A stretch of 31,964 bases of DNA from positions 1 through 31,964 of the forward strand of contig JBBSQE010000009.1 in the NCBI GenBank assembly GCA_038258095.1, given 5' to 3'. The notes beneath the pieces were generated by a model. The model did no database searches and was not told where the DNA came from. It saw nothing but the letters and a program-made list of their open reading frames with translations. The translations under genes were made by a program, and so were the position numbers. The DNA comes from JBBSQE01 sp038258095 (GTDB taxonomy: Bacteria; Actinomycetota; Thermoleophilia; Solirubrobacterales; 70-9). This document shows, piece after piece, positions 9,044 through 16,794 of this stretch; the stretch's first letter is position 1, and every line of letters begins with the position of its first letter.

Positions 9044-9049
9044 TAATCT
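9044..9049 (+). promoter_or_regulatory. Candidate -10 box (TAATCT) for scpA
   Basis: TAATCT is 6 nt before GTG 9056 and 9 nt before ATG 9059. It is probably the promoter of the scpA-scpB-rluB-aro transcript, giving a leaderless or nearly leaderless mRNA. Confidence 0.4.
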
Positions 9050-9055
9050 TCGGTG

Positions 9056-9787
9056 GTGATGACCGTCCGGGATCTCGACCTGGAGCTCGACGTATTCGCG
9101 GGCCCGTTCGACCTGCTCCTCGCCGTGGTGCTGCGGGAGGAGGTCAGCCTCCTCGAGGTCGAGCTGGGAGAGATCGTCTCCGCCTACATCACCCACCTCG
9201 AGCGCGAGGGTGAGCTGGAGCTCGAGGTGGCGACCGAGTTCCTGGTGCTGATCGCCGCTCTCCTGGAGCTGAAGTCACGGTTGATGTTGCCCGGCGCCGA
9301 CCCCGAGCTCGACGAGCTGGCTCCGGAGGAGGCGGTCGAAGAGCTGCTGGCCCGGATGCTCGAGTATCGCCGGTATCGCGACGCCGCGGCGACCCTGACG
9401 GAGCGCTTCGAGGCGAATCGCGGCTTTCTCTATCGCTCGGCGCCGCTGCCCCGCGAGCTTCGCAGGGTGGCTCTCGAGGCCGCGACCGCCGCCTATGACC
9501 CGGACCGGCTCGCTTCTGCGCTCGGTGAGCTGCTCGAGGAGCCGCCTTCACCCGACACCGGGCACATGCGCGCGACGGTTTCACTCGAGCGGCGTCTCAG
9601 TGTCCTGCGCGACGCGCTCACGGCGACGCCCATCTTCGACTTCGACGAGCGCTTCGGGTCCGAGGACCGGCTCACCCAGGCCGTGACGGTGTTCGCCCTG
9701 CTCGAGCTCTACCGGAAGGGCGAGGTGAGCTGGCACCAGCCCAAGCCGTTCGGCCCGATCGAGGTCCGGCGCGAGACCGCGGCATGA
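9056..9787 (+). CDS. scpA: Segregation and condensation protein A
   Basis: This is the kleisin subunit of the bacterial SMC-ScpAB condensin. Its ends bridge the SMC heads and its middle binds ScpB. The N-terminus 'DVFAGPFDLLLAVVLREEV' is the family signature, and 'ATEFLVLIAALLELKSRLML' forms the conserved helices that contact the SMC neck. The C-terminal winged helix is about residues 175-240 ('TQAVTVFALLELYRKGEV'). The length of about 243 aa is usual. Start choices are GTG 9053, GTG 9056 and ATG 9059; 9056 is chosen from the -10 spacing. The stop overlaps the scpB start (ATGA at 9784). The smc gene is not in the window. Confidence 0.94.
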   Translation: MMTVRDLDLELDVFAGPFDLLLAVVLREEVSLLEVELGEIVSAYITHLEREGELELEVATEFLVLIAALLELKSRLMLPGADPELDELAPEEAVEELLARMLEYRRYRDAAATLTERFEANRGFLYRSAPLPRELRRVALEAATAAYDPDRLASALGELLEEPPSPDTGHMRATVSLERRLSVLRDALTATPIFDFDERFGSEDRLTQAVTVFALLELYRKGEVSWHQPKPFGPIEVRRETAA

Positions 9788-10356
9788 GGGACCTTCCGAA
9801 AGCCGTAGAGGCCCTGCTCTTCCTCTCGCCCCAGCCGGTCGAGACCTCCGACCTTGCACTGGCGCTCGAGGTGCGCGAGGGCCAGATCGACGAGGCGATC
9901 GAGGTCCTGCGCGAAGACCTTGCGCCGGGCAAGCGGGGCATCGTGTTGCGCCAGGAGGGCGGTGGGTTCGCCCTGGCCAGTGCGCCGGAGCACGAGGATG
10001 CCGCGCGCCGTCTCCTCGCCAATCCGCGGACGCCGCCGCTCACCCAGGCCCAGGCGGAGACCCTCTCGATCGTCGCGTATCTGCAGCCGGTCTCACGGCC
10101 CGAGGTCGCGCGGATCCGAGGCGTCTCGTCGGAGTCTGCGGTCCAGACCCTTTCCGAGCGCGGGCTGATCGAGGAATCGGGCCGCTCGCAGTTCGGCGCC
10201 GCGATCTTCCGCACGACCCCGCTCTTCGAACGTCAATTTGGCCTCGATGGCCTCGAGGCGCTTCCGGACCCCTCGAAGTTCGACCCGAGCCCGGAGGACG
10301 AGCGGGAGCTCCGCGATCGTCTGCTCAAGGCCGGGGAGCAGCGCGCCGAGCCCTGA
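9784..10356 (+). CDS. scpB: Segregation and condensation protein B
   Basis: This is the winged-helix partner that dimerises and binds the middle of ScpA in the SMC condensin complex. The start 'LPKAVEALLFLSPQPVETSDLA' and 'TQAQAETLSIVAYLQPVSRPEVARIRGV' are diagnostic. Two winged-helix domains occupy about residues 5-80 and 85-160. The 190-residue length is normal, with a short acidic/basic tail. It is coupled to scpA by an ATGA overlap and lies 3 bases before the pseudouridine synthase gene. scpA-scpB-rluB order is widely conserved. Confidence 0.95.
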   Translation: MRDLPKAVEALLFLSPQPVETSDLALALEVREGQIDEAIEVLREDLAPGKRGIVLRQEGGGFALASAPEHEDAARRLLANPRTPPLTQAQAETLSIVAYLQPVSRPEVARIRGVSSESAVQTLSERGLIEESGRSQFGAAIFRTTPLFERQFGLDGLEALPDPSKFDPSPEDERELRDRLLKAGEQRAEP

Positions 10357-10359
10357 CCG

Positions 10360-11067
10360 ATGCGACTCGTCAAGTATCTGGCTCACTGCGGCGTCGCCTC
10401 GCGCCGCAAGGCCGAGGTGATCATCGGCGCCGGAAGGGTGACGGTTGACGGCGAGACCGTTCGTGATCCGGCCCGGGCGGTCACCGGCGAGGAGGACATC
10501 AGGGTCGACGGCGACGCCGTCTCAGCGGAGCGCCCCGAGGTTTGGCTCATCAACAAGCCGGCCGGCTACATCTCGACGGCCCGTGAGCCGGGGAGCCGCC
10601 GCGCGGTCGTCGAGCTGGTCAACTCGCGCTCACGGCTCTATCCGGTCGGGCGCCTCGACGCGGAGTCGACCGGCCTCCTCCTCCTCACCAACGACGGCGA
10701 ACTGGCCAACCGGCTGACGCACCCCCGCTACGAGGTCGAGAAGACCTACATCGCGACACTGAAGCGGCCACCGCGCGGGCCCGAGCTGAAGCGCCTCGCG
10801 GCCGGAGTTGAGCTCGAGGACGGGATGACGGCGCCGGCCAAGGTCAGGCGCCGCGACGAGCTGACGCTGCAGATCACCATCCGGGAGGGTCGCAACCGGC
10901 AGGTGAGGCGGATGGTCGAGGAGATCGGCAACCGCGTCGTCTCTCTGGAGCGGGTTCGGCTCGGGTCCCTGGGCCTCGGCGACCTCATACTCGGCCAGAG
11001 CAGGCGGTTGACCGATACCGAGGTCTCGCGGCTCTGGGAAGATGCCCGGCGTGCCGAATCAGACTGA
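10360..11067 (+). CDS. rluB: 23S rRNA pseudouridine synthase, RluB/RsuA family
   Basis: This enzyme isomerises a specific uridine of large-subunit rRNA to pseudouridine; the site is inferred from the RluB family. An S4 RNA-binding domain fills residues 1-50 ('MRLVKYLAHCGVASRRKAE'). The catalytic domain has the RsuA/RluB signature 'GRLDAESTGLLLLTNDGEL' with nucleophile Asp100, and 'EGRNRQVRRMVEEIGNRV'. The length of 235 aa is normal. It follows scpB by 3 bases and its 3' end overlaps the chorismate mutase gene by 26 bases, an unusually long overlap for this window. RluB versus RluE/F is judged from the scp neighbourhood. Confidence 0.9.
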   Translation: MRLVKYLAHCGVASRRKAEVIIGAGRVTVDGETVRDPARAVTGEEDIRVDGDAVSAERPEVWLINKPAGYISTAREPGSRRAVVELVNSRSRLYPVGRLDAESTGLLLLTNDGELANRLTHPRYEVEKTYIATLKRPPRGPELKRLAAGVELEDGMTAPAKVRRRDELTLQITIREGRNRQVRRMVEEIGNRVVSLERVRLGSLGLGDLILGQSRRLTDTEVSRLWEDARRAESD

Positions 11068-11437
11068 TCCCCAGCGCCTCTACGCCGTCCGCGGCGCCGT
11101 TCAGGTGGAGCGAAACGACCGCGACGCGATCCTCGCCGCGACCGGCGAGCTGCTCCGCGAGGTCGTTTCGCGCAACTCGCTGGACCCGGAGGCGATGGTG
11201 AGCTGCATCTTTACGACGACGGATGACCTCGACGCCGAGTTCCCGGCGGTCGCGGCCAGGCAGCTCGGGCTCGAGTCGGTGCCGCTCCTCTGCGCCCGGG
11301 AGATCGCCGTGCCGGATTCGATGCCCCGGATCGTCCGGGTGCTCCTGCACTACTACGCGGATGCCGGGGGTGCGCCCGCCCACACTTACCTGGGCGCCGC
11401 TCGGGAGCTGCGCTCGGACCTCACGGCGGCGCAGTGA
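11042..11437 (+). CDS. aroH: Monofunctional chorismate mutase, AroH (BsCM) type
   Basis: This enzyme converts chorismate to prephenate, the branch to Phe and Tyr. The sequence aligns with the trimeric Bacillus subtilis AroH fold. Catalytic equivalents are Arg17 in 'YAVRGAVQVE', Arg73 in 'VAARQLG', Cys84 and Glu87 in 'LLCAREIAVP', Arg99 in 'RIVRVLL' and Tyr116 in 'HTYLGAAREL'. The length of 131 residues compares with 127 in B. subtilis. The start inside rluB (26-base overlap) is forced because 'LYAVRGAVQVE' needs to be complete; GTG 11051 is an alternative. The next gene, hisC, overlaps its stop (TGATG). The product prephenate is the substrate of tyrA downstream. Confidence 0.92.
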   Translation: MPGVPNQTDPQRLYAVRGAVQVERNDRDAILAATGELLREVVSRNSLDPEAMVSCIFTTTDDLDAEFPAVAARQLGLESVPLLCAREIAVPDSMPRIVRVLLHYYADAGGAPAHTYLGAARELRSDLTAAQ

Positions 11438-12531
11438 TGACGATCACCTTCGCTGAGAAGCTCGCCCGGATGCCGGGCTACCAGGCCGGCGTCCCGGCCG
11501 GTCAGGCTCCGGAGTCGGTCGCCGCCGAGGAGATCGCGCAGCTCGCTTCGAACGAGTCGCCGATGCCGCCCCACCCGGCGGTCGTGGAGTCGATCAAGCG
11601 GGCGGCGACGGCGATGAACCGCTACCCGGACCCGAGCGCGACGCTCCTGCGGCGGCGGATCGCCGACCGTTACGAGACCGAGCCCGGGCGGATCGCCGTC
11701 GCGAACGGGAGCTGCGAGATCCTCCTCGCGGCGGCGCTTGCGCTCTGCGAGCCGGGCGACGAGATCGTCTACGCGTGGCCCTCGTTCTCGATGTACCCGT
11801 ATCTGCCGGCGCTCTCGGGTGCCCGCGAGATCCGGGTCCCGCTCACCGAGGACTTCACGCACGACCTCGAGGCGATGCTCACCGAGGTGACGGCCGCCAC
11901 CCAGATCCTGATCGTCTGCAACCCGAACAACCCGACCGGCACCTACATCCCGGCGGAGCGGATCGCCGCGTTCTGCGCCCAGGTGCCGCCGCACGTCACG
12001 GTCATCCTCGACGAGGCCTACATCGAGTTTCAGGCTGTCGACGATCCCGACGCGACGATCGACCTCCTGCCCGACTTTCCGAACCTCGTCCTGATGCGGA
12101 CCTTCAGCAAGTGCTTCGGCCTGGCCGGGCTCCGGGTCGGCTACGCGCTGTGCAACCCGGCCTTCCGGGCCGCCGTCGACGCCGTCCGCCAGCCGTTCAG
12201 CGTCAACGCGCTGGCCCAGGCCGCCGGGGCCGAGGCGATCCGCCATTCCGACGATGTCGCCGAACGCGTCGAGCGGACGCTGATCGAGCGCATCCACGTG
12301 GAGTCCGGGCTGGAGGAGCTGGGCTTCACAACCGCCGACACCCAGGCGAACTTCTCCTGGCTCGCTCTCGGCGATGCCGACGAGTCCGCTGTAGTCGCGG
12401 CTCTGGCGGAGCAGAAGATCCTCGTCCGGCCAGGCACTCCGCTGGGCGCCGCCGGTCATCTGCGGGTGACATATGGCACGCGCGCGGAGAATGAGCGCTT
12501 TCTTTCGGCGCTCGGCTCTGCTACAAGATGA
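11437..12531 (+). CDS. hisC: HisC-like class I/II PLP aminotransferase, possibly aromatic
   Basis: This is a fold-type I aminotransferase of the histidinol-phosphate aminotransferase family. 'CNPNNPTGTYIP' and 'ILDEAYIEF' are classic, and the PLP lysine is about residue 225 in 'RTFSKCFGLAGLRVGYA'. The length is about 364 aa. The start is TGATG-overlapping ATG 11437; GTG 11434 would add one residue. Family members make L-histidinol phosphate, but several also transaminate phenylpyruvate and 4-hydroxyphenylpyruvate. Its place between chorismate mutase and DAHP synthase/tyrA argues for the aromatic role, possibly as a dual-function enzyme. No other his gene is in the window. The symbol reflects family, not proven substrate. 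Confidence 0.85.
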   Translation: MTITFAEKLARMPGYQAGVPAGQAPESVAAEEIAQLASNESPMPPHPAVVESIKRAATAMNRYPDPSATLLRRRIADRYETEPGRIAVANGSCEILLAAALALCEPGDEIVYAWPSFSMYPYLPALSGAREIRVPLTEDFTHDLEAMLTEVTAATQILIVCNPNNPTGTYIPAERIAAFCAQVPPHVTVILDEAYIEFQAVDDPDATIDLLPDFPNLVLMRTFSKCFGLAGLRVGYALCNPAFRAAVDAVRQPFSVNALAQAAGAEAIRHSDDVAERVERTLIERIHVESGLEELGFTTADTQANFSWLALGDADESAVVAALAEQKILVRPGTPLGAAGHLRVTYGTRAENERFLSALGSATR

Positions 12532-12638
12532 GGACCGTGAAGCGCTCGGGACACATGCAGAGCCATTCGGGCACCGCAACCGCGGCCGCCCCGCTCGCAC
12601 CTGCCCGCGGCAGCTACCGGTATTGGCGATTTAGCTAG
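12528..12638 (+). CDS. Aromatic leader peptide upstream of DAHP synthase
   Basis: This short frame starts at ATG 12528, overlapping the hisC stop as ATGA, and ends at TAG 12636. GTG 12537 and ATG 12555 are alternative starts, giving 27-36 residues. The C-terminus reads 'GSYRYWRFS': two Tyr, one Trp and one Phe within six codons just before the stop. All three aromatic amino acids therefore sit where a ribosome would stall when any is scarce. A perfect 9-bp hairpin starts 7 nt after the stop, and the DAHP synthase gene follows. This is the layout of ribosome-mediated attenuation, known for amino-acid operons including actinobacterial ones. The peptide is presumably regulatory, with no activity of its own. 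Confidence 0.7.
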   Translation: MRTVKRSGHMQSHSGTATAAAPLAPARGSYRYWRFS

Positions 12639-12644
12639 GCAGTC

Positions 12645-12682
12645 GGTCCGGGCCGAGCCCGGACCCCATGTGTAGGCTTTTT
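12645..12682 (+). terminator. Attenuator-type hairpin before DAHP synthase
   Basis: ggtccgggc (12645-12653), loop cga, gcccggacc (12657-12665) form a perfect 9-bp GC-rich stem. A run of five T lies at 12678-12682, 12 nt beyond the stem. This is further away than in a textbook intrinsic terminator, so termination could be weak, Rho-assisted, or replaced by another control. I found no clearly better competing antiterminator helix by eye. Confidence 0.5.
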
Positions 12683-12690
12683 CGGCTTTG

Positions 12691-12701
12691 GAGAGAGGTG
12701 G
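12691..12701 (+). promoter_or_regulatory. Shine-Dalgarno of DAHP synthase gene
   Basis: gagagaggtgg ends 7 nt before ATG 12709 and is a strong purine-rich ribosome-binding site. It decides the start at 12709 (or the adjacent ATG 12712) over an in-frame TTG at 12688 that lies upstream of it. Confidence 0.55.
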
Positions 12702-12708
12702 CAGCAAG

Positions 12709-13794
12709 ATGATGATCGGCATGACCAAGGGCTCGACACACGACCGTGTACGCGACCAGCGCATCGAGCGCGTGGTCGAGCTCGCATCCCCCGACAAGCT
12801 TTTGGGCCAGCATCCGCTCGGCCCGGAGCGTGAGCGCCTCGTGATCGACGGCCGTGCGGCGGTCGAGGCGGTGCTGAGTGGCTCAGACGACCGGCTGCTC
12901 GTGGTCGTAGGCCCGTGCAGCGTCCACGATGTCGAAGCGGCTTACGAGTATGCCCAGCAACTGGCGGTGACCGCCGGGGCTCTCGGCGAGGACCTCCTGA
13001 TCGCGATGCGGGTCTACTTCGAGAAGCCGCGCACGACGACGGGCTGGAAGGGGCTGATCAACGATCCGCACCTCGACGGATCCGCTGACGTCAACACCGG
13101 CCTCGAACAGGCCCGCACGCTGCTTCTGCAGGTGCTCGACGTCGGGCTGCCGGTCGGCTGCGAGTTCCTCGACCCGATCACGCCCCAGTACATCTCCGAC
13201 GCCGTGTCCTGGGGCGCGATCGGCGCTCGGACCACCGAGAGCCAGATCCACCGGCAGCTCGGTTCGGGACTCTCGATGCCGATCGGCTTCAAGAACCGCA
13301 CCGACGGGGACGTCCAGGTGGCGGTCGATGCGGTGCGCGCGGCGGCCGCGTCCCACGCCTTCGCCGGGATCGACGACAGCGGGTCGCCCGCCATCCTCCA
13401 CACGAGCGGCAATCCCGACGGGCACGTGATCCTCCGTGGAGGCCGGGCGGCGCCCAACTTCGGTCCCGATGCCGTCACCGGGGCACTGGCCAAGCTCGCC
13501 AGGGCCGGCCTGCCCGAGCGCCTCGTCATCGATGCGTCCCACGACAACAGTCGCAAGGACCCGGCCCTCCAGCCGCCGGCCGCAGAGTCGATCGGCGAGC
13601 AGGTCGCCGAGGGAAGCCGCGCGATCGTCGGCGTGATGCTCGAGTCATTCCTCGTGGCGGGCCGGCAGGACCTCGGCGCCGACGCACCGCTCACCTACGG
13701 CCAGTCGATCACCGATGCCTGCATGGACTTCGATCAGACGGCCGCGGTGCTCGAGGGCCTGGCGGCGGCGGTGCGGGCCCGGCGCGACGGATGA
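12709..13794 (+). CDS. aroF: 3-deoxy-7-phosphoheptulonate (DAHP) synthase, type I
   Basis: This is the first shikimate-pathway enzyme, condensing phosphoenolpyruvate and erythrose 4-phosphate. It belongs to the E. coli AroF/G/H class: 'VVVGPCSVHD', 'VYFEKPRTTTGWKGLINDP', 'GCEFLDPITPQYISD' and 'GARTTESQIHRQLGSGL'. The C-terminal metal-site region has 'IDASHDNSRKD'. The length is about 361 aa. Enzymes of this class are usually feedback-inhibited by aromatic amino acids, and an aromatic leader peptide with a hairpin lies directly upstream, so transcription is probably also controlled. It overlaps tyrA as ATGA at 13791. The aroF symbol is by family; aroG would be equally apt. Confidence 0.93.
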   Translation: MMIGMTKGSTHDRVRDQRIERVVELASPDKLLGQHPLGPERERLVIDGRAAVEAVLSGSDDRLLVVVGPCSVHDVEAAYEYAQQLAVTAGALGEDLLIAMRVYFEKPRTTTGWKGLINDPHLDGSADVNTGLEQARTLLLQVLDVGLPVGCEFLDPITPQYISDAVSWGAIGARTTESQIHRQLGSGLSMPIGFKNRTDGDVQVAVDAVRAAAASHAFAGIDDSGSPAILHTSGNPDGHVILRGGRAAPNFGPDAVTGALAKLARAGLPERLVIDASHDNSRKDPALQPPAAESIGEQVAEGSRAIVGVMLESFLVAGRQDLGADAPLTYGQSITDACMDFDQTAAVLEGLAAAVRARRDG

Positions 13795-14855
13795 AGGTCG
13801 CCGTCCTCGGAGTCGGGCTGATCGGCGGCTCGATCGGGATGGCGGCGAGGCAGCGCTTCGGAGCCGCGGTGGTCGGGTTCGATCCCGACGCCGGCACTGC
13901 CGCGGAGGCCGAGGCTGCCGGCGCCGTGGACGCGGCGGCGAAGTCGGTCGAAGCGGCCTGCGGGGACGCGGACGTCGTGTTCTGCGCTGCGCCCGTCGGA
14001 GCGCTGGTCGATCTCGTTCCCGCCGCCCTCGCTGCCGCCGGTGACGATGCGGTCGTCACCGATGTCGGATCGACGAAGCGCGAGATCGTCACCGCCCTGG
14101 CGTCGGAGGAGCGCTTCATCGGCGGCCACCCGCTCGCCGGAGCCGAGACCGCCGGGCTCGCCGGCGCGCGCTCGGAGCTCTTCGACGGTGCGCGCTGGTA
14201 CCTGACGCCGACCGAGCGCTCGAGCGGGCTGCTCTACGACCGCCTCCAGCGCCTCGTCGCCGGGCTCGGCGCCCGCCCGGAGGCCATCGACGCCGATGCG
14301 CACGACCGGCTGATGGCGCGGATCAGCCATCTCCCGCACGTCTTCGCCAACGCGCTCGTCGAGGGAGCGGACGCGGACGACGCGCGCGTCCCGGAGGCGG
14401 GGCCCAGCCTGCGCGATGCGACCCGCGTCGCCGGTGCCAACCCCGCCATCTGGGCCGATATCTACGCCTCGAACCGCGAGGCCCTCGCCGAGTCGATCGA
14501 CGAGGCCATCGCGCGCCTCGAAGCCGCTGCGAAGCTGATCCGCTCCGGGGATATGGAGGCACTGGGCGACTGGCAGGCCCAAGCCGGGGAGAGCCGCCGC
14601 GCACTCCTGGAGACGTCCGCCGGAGCCGGCCCTTTGCGAGAGCTGCGGGTGCTGATGCCGAACCGGCCCGGCTCGATGGCCGAGCTGGCGCTTGCGCTGG
14701 GGCGCGCCGGCGTCAACATCGAGGACATGGCGCTGCACCCCGCGCAGGACATGAGCTCGGGTGCGGTCACGCTCTGGATCGCCGGTGACGACGCTGCCGA
14801 CCGGGCGGCCGAGCTGGCGCGTGAGCTCGGCCACATCGTCACCGCCGAGCACTGA
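13791..14855 (+). CDS. tyrA: Prephenate dehydrogenase with C-terminal ACT domain
   Basis: This enzyme oxidatively decarboxylates prephenate to 4-hydroxyphenylpyruvate, the tyrosine precursor. The N-terminal Rossmann fold starts 'KVAVLGVGLIGGSIGMAAR' (dinucleotide motif GxGxxG, residues 7-12). 'VTDVGSTKREIV' and 'FIGGHPLAGAETAGLAGA' with the conserved catalytic-site His are present. The all-helical dimerisation domain follows, with 'MARISHLPHVFANAL'. From about residue 281 an ACT domain ('LRVLMPNRPGSMAELALAL') probably senses tyrosine. The length of 354 aa matches ACT-bearing TyrA. It overlaps aroF (ATGA) and aroA (TGATG). A cyclohexadienyl (arogenate) specificity cannot be excluded. Confidence 0.94.
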   Translation: MKVAVLGVGLIGGSIGMAARQRFGAAVVGFDPDAGTAAEAEAAGAVDAAAKSVEAACGDADVVFCAAPVGALVDLVPAALAAAGDDAVVTDVGSTKREIVTALASEERFIGGHPLAGAETAGLAGARSELFDGARWYLTPTERSSGLLYDRLQRLVAGLGARPEAIDADAHDRLMARISHLPHVFANALVEGADADDARVPEAGPSLRDATRVAGANPAIWADIYASNREALAESIDEAIARLEAAAKLIRSGDMEALGDWQAQAGESRRALLETSAGAGPLRELRVLMPNRPGSMAELALALGRAGVNIEDMALHPAQDMSSGAVTLWIAGDDAADRAAELARELGHIVTAEH

Positions 14856-16162
14856 TGGCGACCACGCGCTTCGACGCGAGCGGCCCACTCCAGGGGACGC
14901 TGCACGCTCCAGCGGACAAATCGATCTCCCACCGGGCCGCGCTGCTCGGTGCGATGGGGGATGGCGAGACGACGGTGGAGGGTTATCTGGACTCCGCCGA
15001 CACGCGGTCGAGCCTCGCAGCCGTCGCCAAGGTCGGAGCGAAGGTCGAGGGCGCTTCCCGCGATGCGGTGGCGCCTGAGCTGAGGATCACGGGCGTCGGC
15101 CTGCGCGGAGCCGCCGGCGCGAGGATCGATGTCGGCAACGCCGGGACCCTGATGCGCCTCATGCCGGGCTGGCTCGCCGGGCAAGCTGAGGGCGAGTGGA
15201 CGCTTGACGGCGACTCTTCGATTCGCCGCCGCTCGGTGGACCGGGTGGCCGACCCGCTTCGTCAGATGGGGGCCGACATCGATCACGAGAGCGGAGGCCT
15301 GCCGCCGCTGCGGATCCGCGGAGCGTCCCTGCGCGGCATCATCTACGAGCTGCCGGTCGCGAGCGCGCAGGTCAAGTCCTGCCTGCTGTTCGCGGGGCTC
15401 TCAGCCGAGGGGGAGACGCGGGTGGTCGAGCCCGAGCCGAGCCGGGATCACTCGGAGCGGATGCTCGCGGCGGCCGGTGCGAGCGTGCGCCGCGAGGGGG
15501 CCGCCGTCATCGTCGAATCGGCCGACGCGATCGCTCCGGGAAGGATCGTCGTTCCCGGCGACATCTCCTCCGCCGCGTTCCTTCTCGCCGCCGCTGCGAT
15601 CGTGCCCGAAAGTGACGTGACCGTCGAGGGCGTCGGCCTCAACCCGACCCGGACGGGGATTCTCTCGGTGCTCGAGCGAATGGGGGCGTCAATCGAGGTC
15701 GTACCGGATGACGGTGTTGGCGGCGGGGAGCCGATCGGCTCGGTCCGCTCCCGCTTCGCTGATCTCGTCGGCACGGAGATCGGCGGGCCCGAGATACCGA
15801 CCCTGATCGACGAGCTGCCGATCATCGCTCTCATCGCCTGCTTCGCCGAGGGTGAGACGGTCATCCGCGACGCCGCGGAGCTTCGCCGCAAGGAAACGGA
15901 CCGGATCGCCACCGTTGTCGCCGCGCTCACGGCCATGGGTGCGAATGTCGAGCCCACGGAGGATGGCCTCGTGGTCCACGGAGGCGGGGGCGGAGGCGTC
16001 GGTGGCGGGACCGTGCGTGCCGAGGGCGATCACCGCATCGCGATGCTCGGAGCGGTTGCGGGCGTCGCGTCGGCCGACGGCGTCGAGGTTGATGGTATGG
16101 CCGCGGCCGCGGTCAGCTACCCGGGCTTTGAGGGCGACCTTTCTAGTCTGCAGGCATGGTGA
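14855..16162 (+). CDS. aroA: 3-phosphoshikimate 1-carboxyvinyltransferase (EPSP synthase)
   Basis: This enzyme transfers the enolpyruvyl group of PEP to shikimate 3-phosphate. Landmarks are 'APADKSISHRAALLGA' (Lys22, Ser23, Arg27), 'VGNAGTLMRLMPGWLAG', 'LPVASAQVKSCLLFAGL', 'EPSRDHSERML' and 'ELRRKETDRIATV'; the conserved 'GDHRIAM' is present near the C-terminus. The length of 435 aa is normal. A glycine-rich stretch (DNA 15980-16009) precedes 'AEGDHRIAM' where a shorter turn is usual. The start overlaps the tyrA stop, and the 3' end overlaps the cmk start by 7 bases; aroA-cmk adjacency is common in bacteria. Confidence 0.95.
   Translation: MATTRFDASGPLQGTLHAPADKSISHRAALLGAMGDGETTVEGYLDSADTRSSLAAVAKVGAKVEGASRDAVAPELRITGVGLRGAAGARIDVGNAGTLMRLMPGWLAGQAEGEWTLDGDSSIRRRSVDRVADPLRQMGADIDHESGGLPPLRIRGASLRGIIYELPVASAQVKSCLLFAGLSAEGETRVVEPEPSRDHSERMLAAAGASVRREGAAVIVESADAIAPGRIVVPGDISSAAFLLAAAAIVPESDVTVEGVGLNPTRTGILSVLERMGASIEVVPDDGVGGGEPIGSVRSRFADLVGTEIGGPEIPTLIDELPIIALIACFAEGETVIRDAAELRRKETDRIATVVAALTAMGANVEPTEDGLVVHGGGGGGVGGGTVRAEGDHRIAMLGAVAGVASADGVEVDGMAAAAVSYPGFEGDLSSLQAW
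16144..16149 (+). promoter_or_regulatory. Candidate internal -10 box (TAGTCT) for cmk
   Basis: TAGTCT lies inside the last codons of aroA, 6 nt before ATG 16156. It would give a leaderless cmk-der transcript independent of the aromatic operon and its attenuator. Confidence 0.4.
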
Positions 16163-16794
16163 TCGCCATCGACGGCCCCGCCGGGGCCGGCAAGTCGTCC
16201 GTGGCGCGCGGCGTCGCCGCGGCGCTCGGCTTCACGTTTCTCGACTCGGGGGCGATGTACCGCTGCGTGGCGCTGGGGGCGGTGCGGGCCGGGGTCAACC
16301 CGGATGACGCCGGGGCGGTGACCGAACTCGCCGCCGGCCTCGACATCGCATTCGACGGCGAGACCGTGATGCTCGACGGGGCCGATGTGAGCGCTGAGAT
16401 TCGGAGCCCGGAGGTGACCGCTGCGGCGTCGCGCGTGTCGGTTCACCCGGGCGTCCGCGAGGCGATGGTGGAACGCCAGCGATCTCTCGTCGTCGCCGGC
16501 AACTACGTCGCCGAGGGCCGGGACATCGGCACGGTCGTCAGCCCGGAGTCACCCCTGAAGGTCTTCCTGACCGCGTCCGAGGCCGAGCGGGCACGCCGCC
16601 GCGCCGCCCAGGACGGGATGGAAGCCGCGGAGGTCCTGGCGGCGCAACGTGAACGCGACGAGCGCGACCGCTCACGCCAGCACGGCGCCCTGAGGGAAGC
16701 GACCGACGCGGTGGAGGTCGACACGACGGGGATGCCGGCCGAAGCCGTGATCGAGCGCGTCGTCGGCCTGGCTCGCGAGCGGGGATTGGCATGA
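16156..16794 (+). CDS. cmk: Cytidylate kinase
   Basis: This enzyme phosphorylates CMP and dCMP with ATP in pyrimidine nucleotide salvage and recycling. The P-loop 'DGPAGAGKSSVARG' occupies residues 6-19. It is followed by the CMP-binding 'LDSGAMYRCVAL', 'VAEGRDIGTVV' and the Arg-rich LID region 'SEAERARRRAAQDG'. The length of 212 aa is slightly shorter than the E. coli enzyme. It overlaps aroA at its start and der at its end (ATGA, 16791). cmk-der adjacency is conserved in many actinobacteria. Confidence 0.95.
   Translation: MVIAIDGPAGAGKSSVARGVAAALGFTFLDSGAMYRCVALGAVRAGVNPDDAGAVTELAAGLDIAFDGETVMLDGADVSAEIRSPEVTAAASRVSVHPGVREAMVERQRSLVVAGNYVAEGRDIGTVVSPESPLKVFLTASEAERARRRAAQDGMEAAEVLAAQRERDERDRSRQHGALREATDAVEVDTTGMPAEAVIERVVGLARERGLA

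Noticed and set aside
11386..12600. Long minus-strand open frame opposite hisC
   Set aside because: The composition is Arg/Gly/Asp-rich with no recognisable motif; the opposite strand encodes a clear aminotransferase.
12645..12682. Hairpin as a plain terminator for hisC
   Set aside because: The T-run is 12 nt from the stem and the aromatic leader frame lies just upstream, so an attenuator reading explains more of the layout.
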